From contig JAFADX010000005.1 in assembly GCA_023424475.1 (NCBI GenBank), forward strand, positions 1 to 64,000: a stretch of 64,000 nucleotides of DNA, given 5' to 3'. This stretch comes from Pseudomonadota bacterium (GTDB lineage Bacteria > Pseudomonadota > Alphaproteobacteria > Acetobacterales > Acetobacteraceae). The translations under genes were made by a program, and so were the position numbers. The notes under the pieces are model-generated. The model saw only the letters and a program-made list of their open reading frames with translations, ran no database searches and was not told the origin of the DNA. Below, piece after piece: positions 16,263-24,910 of this stretch. How positions within the stretch are numbered: the stretch's first letter is position 1; each line of letters opens with the position of its first letter.

Positions 16263-17216
16263 TCATTGCGCCGCCGCCGCTGCTGCAGGCCCATAGACCG
16301 GCGTCAGCCAGTGCCGGTATCGCGCATGCAGCCCCCGTGCGACCTCGAAATACAGCGCCTGAAGAGCCTTCGTGATCGTCCCGGGAGTGCCGTCGCCGAT
16401 CTCGTAGTGGTCGATCGAGACGATCGGCTGCACTTCGTGCCCGCTGCCGCAGAACAGGGCCTCGTCACAGACATAGAGCTCGCTGCGGTCGATGTCCCGC
16501 TCCGCCACCGGCACGCCCATCTCGTCGCGCAAAAGCGTGATCAGCGTGTCGCGCGTGATGCTCTCCAGGATGTCGGCGGTGACCGGCGGCGTGACCACCG
16601 TGCCCTTGCGCACCATCATGAAGCAGGAACCCGGGCTTTCGGAGACCTTGCCCGCCATGTTGAGCATCACGGGCGTGTCGAAGCCGTTGAGCGAAGCCTC
16701 GACCTGGGCGAGCCGGCCATTGTGGTAGTTCGCCGCCGACTTCACCCGGGACGGCGCCGCGACGTCAGGGTTGCGGCGCCATGTGCTGACGCAGCTGCGG
16801 ATGCCGGAGAAGAGCGAGGGCTTGCTCGGCCGCCGGAGGGCCAGGATGAAGACGCCGGTGCGGATATCGTCCGGACGAAAGGCATGGGCCTCCCCTTCGC
16901 CGAAGTAGACGACCGGCCGGAAATGCACGCTGTCGCGCCAGCCGTGCCGGCGTATCAGGTCGATGCAGCCTGCCGTGATCTCCGCATCGCTGAACGGGAT
17001 CGCCATGCGCATGACGCGGGCGGACTGCCGCAGCCGCTGCATGTGGTCCTCATGGCGGAAGAGATAGAGTTCGCCCCGCTCGTCGCTCCAGTAGGCGCGC
17101 TCGCCTTCGAAGATGCTTGCCCCCCGCAGCATCGCGTCGGTGGCGACGTGGATCCTCGCTTCCGCCCAGGGGACGATCGCGCCATCCATCCACACGAAGT
17201 CCGCACCTTGCGCCAT
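16263..17216 (-). CDS. Class IV PLP aminotransferase, branched-chain (IlvE-like)
   Basis: This is a 317-residue fold-type IV aminotransferase. The PLP Lys is Lys159 in SRVKSAANYHNG. Other family marks are the N-terminal DAMLRGASIFEGERAY, GKVSESPGSCFMMV (the E-x-x-G-x-N-like region, here with a substituted sequence), TRDTLITLLRDEMG and the end ALFCGSGHEVQPIVSIDH. IlvE-like enzymes move amino groups between branched-chain amino acids and 2-oxoglutarate; D-amino acid transaminases share the fold. In this cluster it could handle a keto acid made by the oxidases. A 215-base gap separates it from the DadA-like gene upstream. Confidence 0.85.
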   Translation of the reverse strand: MAQGADFVWMDGAIVPWAEARIHVATDAMLRGASIFEGERAYWSDERGELYLFRHEDHMQRLRQSARVMRMAIPFSDAEITAGCIDLIRRHGWRDSVHFRPVVYFGEGEAHAFRPDDIRTGVFILALRRPSKPSLFSGIRSCVSTWRRNPDVAAPSRVKSAANYHNGRLAQVEASLNGFDTPVMLNMAGKVSESPGSCFMMVRKGTVVTPPVTADILESITRDTLITLLRDEMGVPVAERDIDRSELYVCDEALFCGSGHEVQPIVSIDHYEIGDGTPGTITKALQALYFEVARGLHARYRHWLTPVYGPAAAAAAQ

Positions 17217-17431
17217 GGGCTGCCGTCTCCTGAAACCGTGGCGAGCGTCGCCAGGTCAGGATCATCCGTGGATGCGTGAAGCGGAACTGACTTCTGATGC
17301 GTCAGACTATGACTCCGGGGCATAGCGGTCCCGCCGTTTGCGGGAAAGGCCGGACGGCCAAGCCTGGCGCTTCGGCGGGGCTGCGGGGGCGCATGAGCCG
17401 CCCCAAAGCGGTTCGCGAAGCCGGAGATGGG

Positions 17432-18676
17432 TCAATCAAAGCGCTTCAGCCTGAAAGGCTTGGTGTCGAGGTTGCTGGGCGTGGCGGTGAGCAGGTCCGT
17501 CACCAGCCGGCCGGTCGTCGCGGCCCAGGACAGACCCATGTGGCCATGCCCGAAGGCATAGACGACGTTCTCCGCGCGTGAGGCACGATCGATGATCGGC
17601 AGCGAGTCCGGAAGCGCGGGGCGGTGCCCCATCCAGAATTCGGCGCCATCGTCACGAAGTCCCGGCAGCAGGCCGCGAGCGACCCTCAGCAACTGCCGCG
17701 CCCTCTCCCAGTCCGGCGGCGCGTCGAGGCTCGCGAGTTCCACCGTGCCGGCGAGACGCAACGCCTGCCCCATCGGCAGCAGCGCGAAGCCGCGCGCGAC
17801 ATGCGACATGCTGTGGCGTGGCAGGACGCCCGGATCGGGCAGCATCACGTGATAGCCGCGCTCGCTTTCGAGCGGCACGCGGTCGCCGAGCAGGGCGGCC
17901 AGGCGGCCCGACCAGGCGCCGGCCGCGATGACGACCTGCTCCGCCGCGACGGCCCCGCCGCCGGCGAGCGTCACGGCGGTGACCCGGGCGCCATCGCGGA
18001 GGAAACCAGTGACACTGCCGGTGACGACCTCTCCGCCGGCTTCGCGGAAGCATGCGTCGAAGGCGCGCATCAGGGCGAGCGGCTCCGTGACCGAGCGCCG
18101 GTCCGGCGAGGCGACCGCGAAGCCGATGCTCTCCGCGAGGGTCGGCTCGAGCGCGTGAAGGGCGTCCCGCTCCAGCAATTCGTGGCGCAGCCCCGCCTTG
18201 ACGCGGAGATCCCAGCGCCAGCCTTCCGCCTCGAATTCCGCGCGCGAGCCATAGAGGCGCAGATGCGGCCCCGGCCGCACCAGGTCCTGCGCGCCGGCCA
18301 TTTCCAGCAGCGGATGATAGTCGAGACGGATACGGTCGCAGAGCGCCGCCATCGCGGCCGAGATCGCCGCCACGCGATCCGGGCGGCCGGCGCGGAGGAA
18401 GCGGATCAGCCAGGGTGTCAGGCGTGGGAGGTACCGCCAGCGGATCGCCAGCGGCCCGAGCGGATCGAGAAGCCAGCGCGGCACCTTGGCGAGCGTGCCG
18501 GGACCCGAGATCGGCACGACCTCGCCGACGGCGAACTGCCCGGCATTGCCGTAGGAAGCCGCGCGCTTCGGATCGCCCGGATCGACGATGGTCACGGACA
18601 GGCCGCGGCGTTGCAGTTGCAGCGCCGAGCACAAGCCGACGAAGCCGCCTCCGACGACGACGACGGGTGCCGTCAT
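17432..18676 (-). CDS. D-amino acid dehydrogenase (DadA-like) FAD enzyme
   Basis: This is a 414-residue protein with FAD motif VVVVGGGFVGLCSALQLQRRG at the start. It carries the DadA-type ASYGNAGQFAVGEVVPISGPG and the N-terminal-half LDPLGPLAIRWRYLPRLTPWL. VVIAAGAWSGRLAALLG, ERGYHVMLP and the end YAFGHGHMGLSWAATTGRLV are also present. DadA enzymes oxidise D-amino acids to keto acids and ammonia, passing electrons to the respiratory chain. The start overlaps the stop of the next DAO gene (ATGA at 18673-18676), so the two are made together. Substrate chirality is inferred from the family. Confidence 0.87.
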   Translation of the reverse strand: MTAPVVVVGGGFVGLCSALQLQRRGLSVTIVDPGDPKRAASYGNAGQFAVGEVVPISGPGTLAKVPRWLLDPLGPLAIRWRYLPRLTPWLIRFLRAGRPDRVAAISAAMAALCDRIRLDYHPLLEMAGAQDLVRPGPHLRLYGSRAEFEAEGWRWDLRVKAGLRHELLERDALHALEPTLAESIGFAVASPDRRSVTEPLALMRAFDACFREAGGEVVTGSVTGFLRDGARVTAVTLAGGGAVAAEQVVIAAGAWSGRLAALLGDRVPLESERGYHVMLPDPGVLPRHSMSHVARGFALLPMGQALRLAGTVELASLDAPPDWERARQLLRVARGLLPGLRDDGAEFWMGHRPALPDSLPIIDRASRAENVVYAFGHGHMGLSWAATTGRLVTDLLTATPSNLDTKPFRLKRFD

Positions 18677-19836
18677 GCCTTCGGACCGTCGTCCGGGATC
18701 GGCACGCCCTCGACGATCCGGCGATAGCCGAAGCGGGACAGGTCGATCGAGCGGAACCCGCCGTCCAGGATCATCTCCTTCACCGCTCGGCCGACGGCCG
18801 GCGCGTGCTGCAGCCCGTGGCCGGAGAAGCCGGCACAGAGAAGGAAGTTCGGCACCTTGTCATACCAGTCGATGACCGGGTTCCCGTCGAGCCGGTTCAT
18901 GTCGTAGTGACCGACCCAGCCCCCGCGCGGCTTGATGGTCTCGAAGGCCGGGCACTGCTCCGCGAGCTGGGGCCAGACGAAGTCCTCGAACATCTCGTGC
19001 TGCAGGTCCCAGTTGAACCCGCCTGCCTCGTCGAACCTGGTGAAGCCCGAGAGATAGACGCCGGAATGGCACCGCACCGAGAGGCCGGAAAGGTGCCGCA
19101 TGGCCGGGAATGGCCCGACCGGATCCTGCGTGAGGAAATGGAACTGCTGCCGGCGCATCGGCTCGATCGACACCTTCATGCCGACCATGGCGCAGATCTC
19201 GGCCGCCCAGCAGTTCGCGGCGTTGACCGCGATCCCGACCGGCAGCGCGCCGCCGGATGCGAGGTGCGCCGCGACCACCCGGCCGCCGGCCACGTCCAGA
19301 CCCACGACGCGATCCTTCAGATAGGCGATGCCGAGCCCCTCGGCCGCGCGGCGATACCCCATCAGCGCCGCGTTCGGGTCGATCTGGCCATCGGCGGGCG
19401 ACAGGGCGCCGGCCTCGACATTCACGAAGCGGAAGGACGGGTAGCGCCGGCGGAGCTCGGCCGCACCCAGCACCGCCACCTCGACGCCGAGCCCCTGCTG
19501 CATGCGGGCATTGGCCTCCAGCGACGCAATCGCCGCCGCGCCCTGCACCATGAACAGATAGCCCAGGCGCTGGAAATTCGGATCGAAGGTGACGTTGCCG
19601 CCGGTCACGTGCCGATCGAAGGCCGAATAGACCTCGTCGCCATAGAGCGACATCTGCACGTTCTCGGGGATCGCATGCTGGAGCCGGATGCCGCCCACCG
19701 CGCGCGGCGTCGCGGCGAATTCATATGTGGGGTCGGGCTCCACGACCGTGACATCCGCCGCTGCGCCCGCGCGGGCAAGGTTGTAGGCGATGGCGGACCC
19801 CATGATGCCGCCGCCGATGATCACGATCCGGCGCAT
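18673..19836 (-). CDS. DAO-fold FAD-dependent oxidoreductase
   Basis: This is a 387-residue protein from ATG 19836, which is preceded by GAAGGAG. The FAD motif is RIVIIGGGIMGSAIAYNLAR. Marker blocks are ATPRAVGGIRLQHAIPENV, NFQRLGYLFMVQG, VNAANCWAAEICAMVGMKV and GFSGHGLQHAPAVGRAVKEM, the same set as in the 7.9-9.1 kb enzyme. It lies 13 bases behind the ABC ATPase gene in one leftward unit with the transporter. The transporter probably imports its substrate. Confidence 0.86.
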   Translation of the reverse strand: MRRIVIIGGGIMGSAIAYNLARAGAAADVTVVEPDPTYEFAATPRAVGGIRLQHAIPENVQMSLYGDEVYSAFDRHVTGGNVTFDPNFQRLGYLFMVQGAAAIASLEANARMQQGLGVEVAVLGAAELRRRYPSFRFVNVEAGALSPADGQIDPNAALMGYRRAAEGLGIAYLKDRVVGLDVAGGRVVAAHLASGGALPVGIAVNAANCWAAEICAMVGMKVSIEPMRRQQFHFLTQDPVGPFPAMRHLSGLSVRCHSGVYLSGFTRFDEAGGFNWDLQHEMFEDFVWPQLAEQCPAFETIKPRGGWVGHYDMNRLDGNPVIDWYDKVPNFLLCAGFSGHGLQHAPAVGRAVKEMILDGGFRSIDLSRFGYRRIVEGVPIPDDGPKA

Positions 19837-19849
19837 GCGGATTTCTCCT

Positions 19850-20656
19850 TCAGGGCTCGCCGGTGGTCCCGGTGGCCGCATCGGGCAGGCGGAACAGCGT
19901 GTGGCTGCGCAGGAACTCGCGCGTGCGTTCCTCGCGCGGTGCGAGCAGGACCTCCTGCGGCGTGCCTTGCTCGTGGATCTTGCCGCCTTCGAGGAAGATG
20001 ACGCGGTCCGCGACATTGTAGGCGAAGCCGAGTTCATGCGTGACGACCAGCATGGTCATGCCTTCGTCGCTGAGGCGGCGCATGCTGAGCAGCACCTCTC
20101 CCACCAACTCCGGGTCGAGCGCCGATGTCGCCTCGTCGAACAGCATCATGGAAGGTTCCATCGCCAGGGCGCGGGCGATGGCGACGCGCTGCTGCTGCCC
20201 ACCCGACAGGCGCGCGGGATACTCCTCCGCCTTCTCCAGAATGCCAACGCGCCGGAGGTTATCGTGGGCGATGCGGCGCGCCTCGGCCTCGGACAGTCCG
20301 CGCAGCTTCATCGGCCCGATCATCACATTGCCTTCGACCGTCATGTGCGGGAACAGGTTGAACTGCTGGAAGACCATGCCGACGCGGGCACGCAGCGCGT
20401 TCAGCTCGCGGCCGGCATAAGCCATGACGCCCGGCTTGCGCGTCTCCCGCCCGACCGGCCGGCCCTCGACGAAGATCCGGCCTTCGCTCGGCATCTCGAG
20501 GAAGTTGACGCAGCGCAGCAGCGTGCTCTTGCCGGATCCGCTGGCGCCTATGATGACAACCGTCTCCCCCTTGCGGACGGAGAGATCGATGCCCTTCAGG
20601 ACATGCAGCGGGCCGAAGCGCTTGTGCAGGTTCTCGACGCGCAGGACCTCATCCAT
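19850..20656 (-). CDS. Polar amino acid ABC transporter ATP-binding protein (GlnQ-like)
   Basis: This is a 268-residue ATPase from ATG 20656. It has Walker A GASGSGKST, Q-loop VFQQFNLFPHMTV, signature [15 protein letters not shown], Walker B MMLFDEATSALDPE and the H-loop VTHELGFA. The GlnQ/HisP family energises polar amino acid uptake. It overlaps the end of the upstream permease gene by eight bases. An insert around residues 65-85 (RETRKPGVMAYAGREL) is typical of members with an extended post-Walker loop. Confidence 0.93.
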   Translation of the reverse strand: MDEVLRVENLHKRFGPLHVLKGIDLSVRKGETVVIIGASGSGKSTLLRCVNFLEMPSEGRIFVEGRPVGRETRKPGVMAYAGRELNALRARVGMVFQQFNLFPHMTVEGNVMIGPMKLRGLSEAEARRIAHDNLRRVGILEKAEEYPARLSGGQQQRVAIARALAMEPSMMLFDEATSALDPELVGEVLLSMRRLSDEGMTMLVVTHELGFAYNVADRVIFLEGGKIHEQGTPQEVLLAPREERTREFLRSHTLFRLPDAATGTTGEP

Positions 20657-21314
20657 GTCGCCGCAGCTTCCTCTCGACCAGGCTCGACGCGGCGCTGACC
20701 AGCGCCAGGACGATGATGAAGAAGACACCAACCGCAGTATAGCTCTCGATCGGCCGGAACTCCTGGTCGCTCAGGAGCTTGGCGGAGTACAGCACCTCGC
20801 CATAGGCGATGGTCGAGGCGATGGCGGTCGTCTTCACCACCTCCATCACCTGGCTGGTCAGGGGCGGCGTGACGATCCGCAGCGCCTGGGGCAGCACGAC
20901 ATGGCGCATCTGGCCGAGATAGCCGAAGCCGATGGCGCGCGCAGCCTCCCACTGGCCCTTCTCGATCGACTGGATGCCGCTGCGGAAGATCTCGGTCATG
21001 TAGGCCCCGGCATAAAGCGAGACCGCGGTGGCAGCGGCCGCGAAGGCGCCGGGCTGTGCACCGATCAGGACCGGCAGGGTGAAGTAGCACCAGAAGATGA
21101 GCACCAGCACGGGAATGTTGCGGAAGAATTCGACATAGCAGGTGCCGATCAGGCGCAGCGCGAAGAAGCGGGACAGCCTGGCCGCGGCGAAGACGAGGCC
21201 GAGCGCCATGCCCGCCAGCACGCAGGCGATGGCGAGCAGGAAGGTTCCCATGATGCCGCGCAGGATGAAGTCGCGCTGGTCGAGCAGGAACGCGAAGTCC
21301 CAGTCGTGCCCCAT
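20649..21314 (-). CDS. Amino acid ABC transporter permease (HisM/GlnP type), second copy
   Basis: This 221-residue inner membrane protein has five to six hydrophobic segments. The domain MGTFLLAIACVLAGMALGLV starts the permease core, and EFFRNIPVLVLIFWCYF and the EAA loop GQWEAARAIGFGYLGQMRHV are family marks. It begins MGHDWDFAFLLDQRDF, the same pattern as its partner permease (MGYEWDFGAVFRHRDL). The two are of equal length, which suggests a gene duplication forming a heterodimer channel. Confidence 0.92.
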   Translation of the reverse strand: MGHDWDFAFLLDQRDFILRGIMGTFLLAIACVLAGMALGLVFAAARLSRFFALRLIGTCYVEFFRNIPVLVLIFWCYFTLPVLIGAQPGAFAAAATAVSLYAGAYMTEIFRSGIQSIEKGQWEAARAIGFGYLGQMRHVVLPQALRIVTPPLTSQVMEVVKTTAIASTIAYGEVLYSAKLLSDQEFRPIESYTAVGVFFIIVLALVSAASSLVERKLRRHG

Positions 21315-21320
21315 CCCGGG

Positions 21321-21986
21321 CTACTCCGGCACCGCGAAGCGTCGCTCCGCGAGGCGGACCAGCCGGCTCGCCGAGAAGATGACGACGAAGAAGAAGAGCG
21401 CGACGACCGTGAAGGTCTCGATCGGGCGGAAGGTCTCGGAAGACGTGCGCTGCGCCATCTGCACCACCTCCGCATAGGAGATGACGGCGGCGAGCGAGGT
21501 CGTCTTGAACAGCTCCGACACACGGGTGAAGAAGACCGGCACCATGCGGCGGACGGCCTGGGGCAGCACGATGTAGCGCAGCGTCGTTCCTGCTCCCATG
21601 CCGAGCGCCTTCGCCGCTTGCCACTGGCCCGCGTTGATGGACTGGATGCCGCCGCGGAACACCTCGCTCATATACGCGCCGGTCTGCAGGCCGAGGGCGA
21701 GCGATACCGCCGCGAAGGCCGTGAGATCGACACTGACGAGCAGTGGAAAGGCAAAGAAGAACCAGTAGATCAGCACGATGGCGGGTGAGGTGCGGAACAG
21801 GTCGGTGAAGAGCACCGCGAGCCAGGACAGCGCCGGAACACGGGCGAGGCGCAGCAGCGCCACCGCGAGGCCGAGCGGGATGGCGACCAGCAGCGCCATC
21901 CCCGCCAGGCGAAAGGTGCCCTTGGCGCCTTCGATCAGCAGATCACGGTGGCGAAAGACGGCGCCGAAGTCCCACTCGTACCCCAT
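21321..21986 (-). CDS. Amino acid ABC transporter permease (HisQ/GlnP type), first copy
   Basis: This is a 221-residue permease from ATG 21986. The EAA loop is GQWQAAKALGMGAGTTLRYI, preceded by DLFRTSPAIVLIYWFFF. It lies six bases from the second permease gene. Upstream in the operon is the binding protein (22009-22884), giving the order receptor, permease, permease, ATPase, oxidoreductase, oxidoreductase. Confidence 0.92.
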   Translation of the reverse strand: MGYEWDFGAVFRHRDLLIEGAKGTFRLAGMALLVAIPLGLAVALLRLARVPALSWLAVLFTDLFRTSPAIVLIYWFFFAFPLLVSVDLTAFAAVSLALGLQTGAYMSEVFRGGIQSINAGQWQAAKALGMGAGTTLRYIVLPQAVRRMVPVFFTRVSELFKTTSLAAVISYAEVVQMAQRTSSETFRPIETFTVVALFFFVVIFSASRLVRLAERRFAVPE

Positions 21987-22008
21987 CTCCGCGCTTCGGT
22001 TCCGCCGG

Positions 22009-22884
22009 CTACCAGGCCTCCCGCTGGATGGCGGTGGCGCGCCCGGCCTCGAGCCCACGGAACGCCATGAACTCGTCGTAGATGCCCTGCGTGATGCCGC
22101 TATTGTAATAGTAGGCGAGGACGGTCGTGAGGTAGTTCGCCCAGCGGTTGTCCTGTTCCTTGCGCACGCCGGCGCCGGCCGGCACGGCCACGACCGGGCG
22201 CGGGATCAGGTTCTTCCCCCGACGCAGGCGGGCGATGGCGAGATCGACGGTCGGCCCTGTGGTGAAGGCGGCGTCGATACGGTTGGACTGCCAGGAGGCG
22301 AGCAGCTCGCCGGTCGTCGGGTAGCGCTGGATGTTCGCGCGGGGGGAGAGGCGCGTCAGCGTCTGGTCGGTCGAGGAACCGAGCGCCACGCCGCAGCGTG
22401 CCGACGGATCGTTGAGTTGCGCCCAGGTCGTCGGTGCGAAGTCGTCCTTCACCAGGGCCGCGATGGGATACCAGAGCACCGGCGTCGGCACGAAGTTGAT
22501 GGCCAGCGCCCGCTCGGGCGTCGGGTCCAGGATGAACATGGTGTCGATCTGGTTGGCCTGCAGCGCGGCGACGGCATTGCCCCAGGTGGTTTCCACGAGA
22601 TCGAGCTGCACGTTCATCGCCTTGGCGATCTCCTCGCCGAGCCGGGGCCCGATGCCGCGCCATACGGCGTCGCCGACGCGCACCGCACCCGGCGCGGTGC
22701 TGTTGGAGGTGTCGCGGAAGTACCAAGGCTCCGAGAGCGCCGCGCCGACACGCAGCCGTCGCGTCTGCATGATCTGGTCCCAGGTGGAACCCGCCGGCTG
22801 GGCACGCGCGGCGCGCATGCCGAGCAAGGCACTGCCGGCAGCGGCAAGGGCGGGGAACACCCGGCGGGTGATGATCGGATTCAT
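22009..22884 (-). CDS. Amino acid ABC transporter substrate-binding protein
   Basis: This is a 291-residue family 3 binding protein. ATG 22884 is chosen because GGAGG lies ten bases upstream and a signal peptide begins at once (MNPIITRRVFPALAAAGSAL to ARAQPAG). Family blocks are RLRVGAALSEPWYFRD, IGPRLGEEIAKAMNV, GNAVAALQANQIDTMFI and a tail rich in aromatic residues (TVLAYYYNSGITQGIYDEFM). The ligand is probably an amino acid or derivative passed to the two DAO enzymes downstream. Confidence 0.9.
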   Translation of the reverse strand: MNPIITRRVFPALAAAGSALLGMRAARAQPAGSTWDQIMQTRRLRVGAALSEPWYFRDTSNSTAPGAVRVGDAVWRGIGPRLGEEIAKAMNVQLDLVETTWGNAVAALQANQIDTMFILDPTPERALAINFVPTPVLWYPIAALVKDDFAPTTWAQLNDPSARCGVALGSSTDQTLTRLSPRANIQRYPTTGELLASWQSNRIDAAFTTGPTVDLAIARLRRGKNLIPRPVVAVPAGAGVRKEQDNRWANYLTTVLAYYYNSGITQGIYDEFMAFRGLEAGRATAIQREAW

Positions 22885-23384
22885 CCTTCGCGCCTCCACG
22901 ATCTGCATCCCGCGGCCGCTGCCGCATGGTTGTGATGGAGCGGGAGAGGACAACGCCATCGCGCCGCCGTGCGCCCGCTCGGTGAAGCTGTTGCTGTCTC
23001 CCTGAACGGACGGTAGCCGCACGCGGACGGCCCCGCCTATCCCCATTCTGGCATCCATCCGATGGAGCCGTTGTAGCCGGATCAGGCGCCGGTGATGCGG
23101 CCTCGGAGCAAGGCAAGGAGAAACCGTCGTTTGAGCGGCGCTGCGCCATGCGCGGTATGACCCACAATCATACTGCTGGTGACCAGAAGTCAGTTCCAGG
23201 CCCATTGCACGGCAGCGACGGAGCAGTCCGCACGGGCAGCTGGAGCTCTTTTCGATCAGACGGCACCGGCCCGCAGAAACAACAGGATGGAGACGTTGCC
23301 GTGAGCCAGGGCGAACGGGAACGGCTCTAGGGTTCAGCCGATGCCTCGCGCTCCGGCGGCGCTATCGCAGGTGGCTCGCGCCCT
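22885..23384. other. 500-base intergenic region with inverted repeat and repeat element
   Basis: No gene is seen. It contains an inverted repeat GTATGA (23155-23160) and TCATAC (23168-23173) around a seven-base spacer, which is an operator candidate for the leftward amino acid transporter operon. It also holds a chimeric copy of the dispersed A/B repeat at 23241-23330. Confidence 0.55.
23241..23330 (+). repeat. Chimeric copy of the A/B dispersed repeat
   Basis: Bases 23241-23275 match one end of module B (from GAGCTCTTTTCGATCA to CCGGCCCGCA). Bases 23272-23330 match the right half of module A (from CGCAGAAACAACAGG to GGCTCTAG). The hinge CGCA (23272-23275) is present in both parent modules, so this looks like a deletion fusion through a four-base microhomology. 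The other copies are at 38888, 40094, 54726 and 62906. Confidence 0.8.
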
Positions 23385-24140
23385 TCAGGGCCTTCGGACC
23401 GACAGAGCGAAGCGCGTCGGGGCCAGGAGGCGCAGCCTCTCAGCGATGGAAGCGCCATGCAGCCCGCGCAAATAGACGGCGCTCACGCCATGGCTCCGCG
23501 GATCGTCAAAACCGGCGTGCAGGAGGTCCGCGGTCAGGCGCCGGCGTGTCAGCCCGCTACCGTAGGGCACGCGCGCCAGGATATTCCTGTGTACGGCGCC
23601 ATCCGCCGATGCCGGCGGCTCGCTGCCGAGTAGTGCCGCGACCCTGCGCAGCACCTTGCCGCGCAGCCCTTCCCGCACCCAGTCGCCGTCGACCACCAGC
23701 AACCGCGCACCGGGCTTCATGACCTTGAACCATGCCGCGAAGGCGGCCATCGGGTCCGTCAGGGTCCAGACCAGATGGCGTGTGACTGCGCCATCGAACT
23801 GTGCCTCCGGCAGGCCCGCCAGGGTCTCGGCGTCGGTCAGCCGGCCCTGCCATGGCAATCCGCGGAGCTTCGCGTGCGCGCGGCCCATCATGGATTCGGA
23901 GAAGTCTATTCCGGTCACGCTGGCGCCAAGGCCGACCAATGCACGGCTCACCTCCCCCGTGCCGCAGGCGAGGTCGAGCACCTGGCGCCCGTCCAGCGGC
24001 CCGAGCCCCGCCGTGATCAGGCCCTGCCAGGCAGCCATGTCGGCATCGCCGATCCTGTGGCCCGGCGAGCTGTCAAAGCCTGCGGCCCGGCCGGACCAGT
24101 AGTCGCGGATCTCTTCCTTCAGGTCGTAGTTCGCGCTCAC
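23385..24140 (-). CDS. Class I SAM-dependent methyltransferase in an iron-uptake operon
   Basis: This is a 251-residue protein whose GTG start (24140) overlaps the stop of the ABC ATPase gene (GTGA). Motif I is VLDLACGTGEVSRALVGLG, with the acidic SAM-ribose residue in VTGIDFSESMMGRA, and a motif-IV-like region is RHLVWTLTDPMAAF. The N-terminus has DYWSGRAAGFDSSPGH, common in small-molecule methyltransferases. As last gene of a FecBCD-type operon it may modify a siderophore, a haem-like or a corrinoid ligand, but no such substrate can be shown. Confidence 0.85.
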   Translation of the reverse strand: MSANYDLKEEIRDYWSGRAAGFDSSPGHRIGDADMAAWQGLITAGLGPLDGRQVLDLACGTGEVSRALVGLGASVTGIDFSESMMGRAHAKLRGLPWQGRLTDAETLAGLPEAQFDGAVTRHLVWTLTDPMAAFAAWFKVMKPGARLLVVDGDWVREGLRGKVLRRVAALLGSEPPASADGAVHRNILARVPYGSGLTRRRLTADLLHAGFDDPRSHGVSAVYLRGLHGASIAERLRLLAPTRFALSVRRP

Positions 24141-24910
24141 GGCAGGGCCGCGTCGATCATCAGCGTGCCGCGCCGCGAGGTCTCGGCAACGAGATCCACG
24201 CCATAGGTCCGGCCGCAGACGGGGTCCGCGAAGACCTCGGCCGGCGGCCCATCCGCGACCACCGCGCCATGGTCCATCAGCAGCACGCGGTCGGCATGGC
24301 GCGCGGCCAAGGACAGGTCGTGCAGCGCCACCACGGCGATATGCCCATCGGCGGCCGCGATCGCGCGCAGCAGGGCCAGCGCCTCGAGCTGGTGGCGCAG
24401 GTCGAGCGCGCTGGTCGGCTCGTCGAGGAGCAGCACGGGCGCCGGCTGCACCAGCCCCTGCGCCAGCGCGACGAGCTGCTGCTGGCCGCCGCTGAGGTCG
24501 CAGATCATCCTCTGCGCCAGATGGGCGACCCGCGTCCGGGCCAGGATGGCCTCGACCCGCGCGGCCACGGCCGCCCCGCCGCCGGCTGCGCCGGCCGTGC
24601 GCGCGGCGACCAGCACGGCGTCGAACACCGTCAGCCGTGCCGCGGCCGCATAGACCTGGGGAACGTAGCGCACGAAGCGGGTCCGCTCCGCGAGCTTCAT
24701 CCCCTCGATCGCCCGGCCGTCGAGCAGGATGCGGCCGGCCTCCGGCCGCTTCAGCCCGGCGACGCTGCGCAGCAGCGTCGACTTGCCCGACGCGTTCGGC
24801 CCGAGCAGCGCCGTGACGGTGCCGGGCCGCAGCGCCGGCACGCTGACGCCGCGCAGCACCGGGTGCCGCCCATAGGCGACGCGCAGCCCTTCGATGGCGA
24901 GGCCGGTCAC
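24137..24910 (-). CDS. FecE/FepC-type ABC transporter ATP-binding protein
   Basis: This is a 257-residue ATPase with GTG start at 24910, which overlaps the permease stop (GTGA). Walker A is GPNASGKST, the signature is [13 protein letters not shown], and Walker B is [12 protein letters not shown]. The H-loop is [16 protein letters not shown]. The family powers uptake of ferric siderophores, haem or cobalamin. An alanine/glycine-rich stretch ([15 protein letters not shown]) sits in the helical domain. It functions with the permease and receptor directly upstream. Confidence 0.92.
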   Translation of the reverse strand: MTGLAIEGLRVAYGRHPVLRGVSVPALRPGTVTALLGPNASGKSTLLRSVAGLKRPEAGRILLDGRAIEGMKLAERTRFVRYVPQVYAAAARLTVFDAVLVAARTAGAAGGGAAVAARVEAILARTRVAHLAQRMICDLSGGQQQLVALAQGLVQPAPVLLLDEPTSALDLRHQLEALALLRAIAAADGHIAVVALHDLSLAARHADRVLLMDHGAVVADGPPAEVFADPVCGRTYGVDLVAETSRRGTLMIDAALP

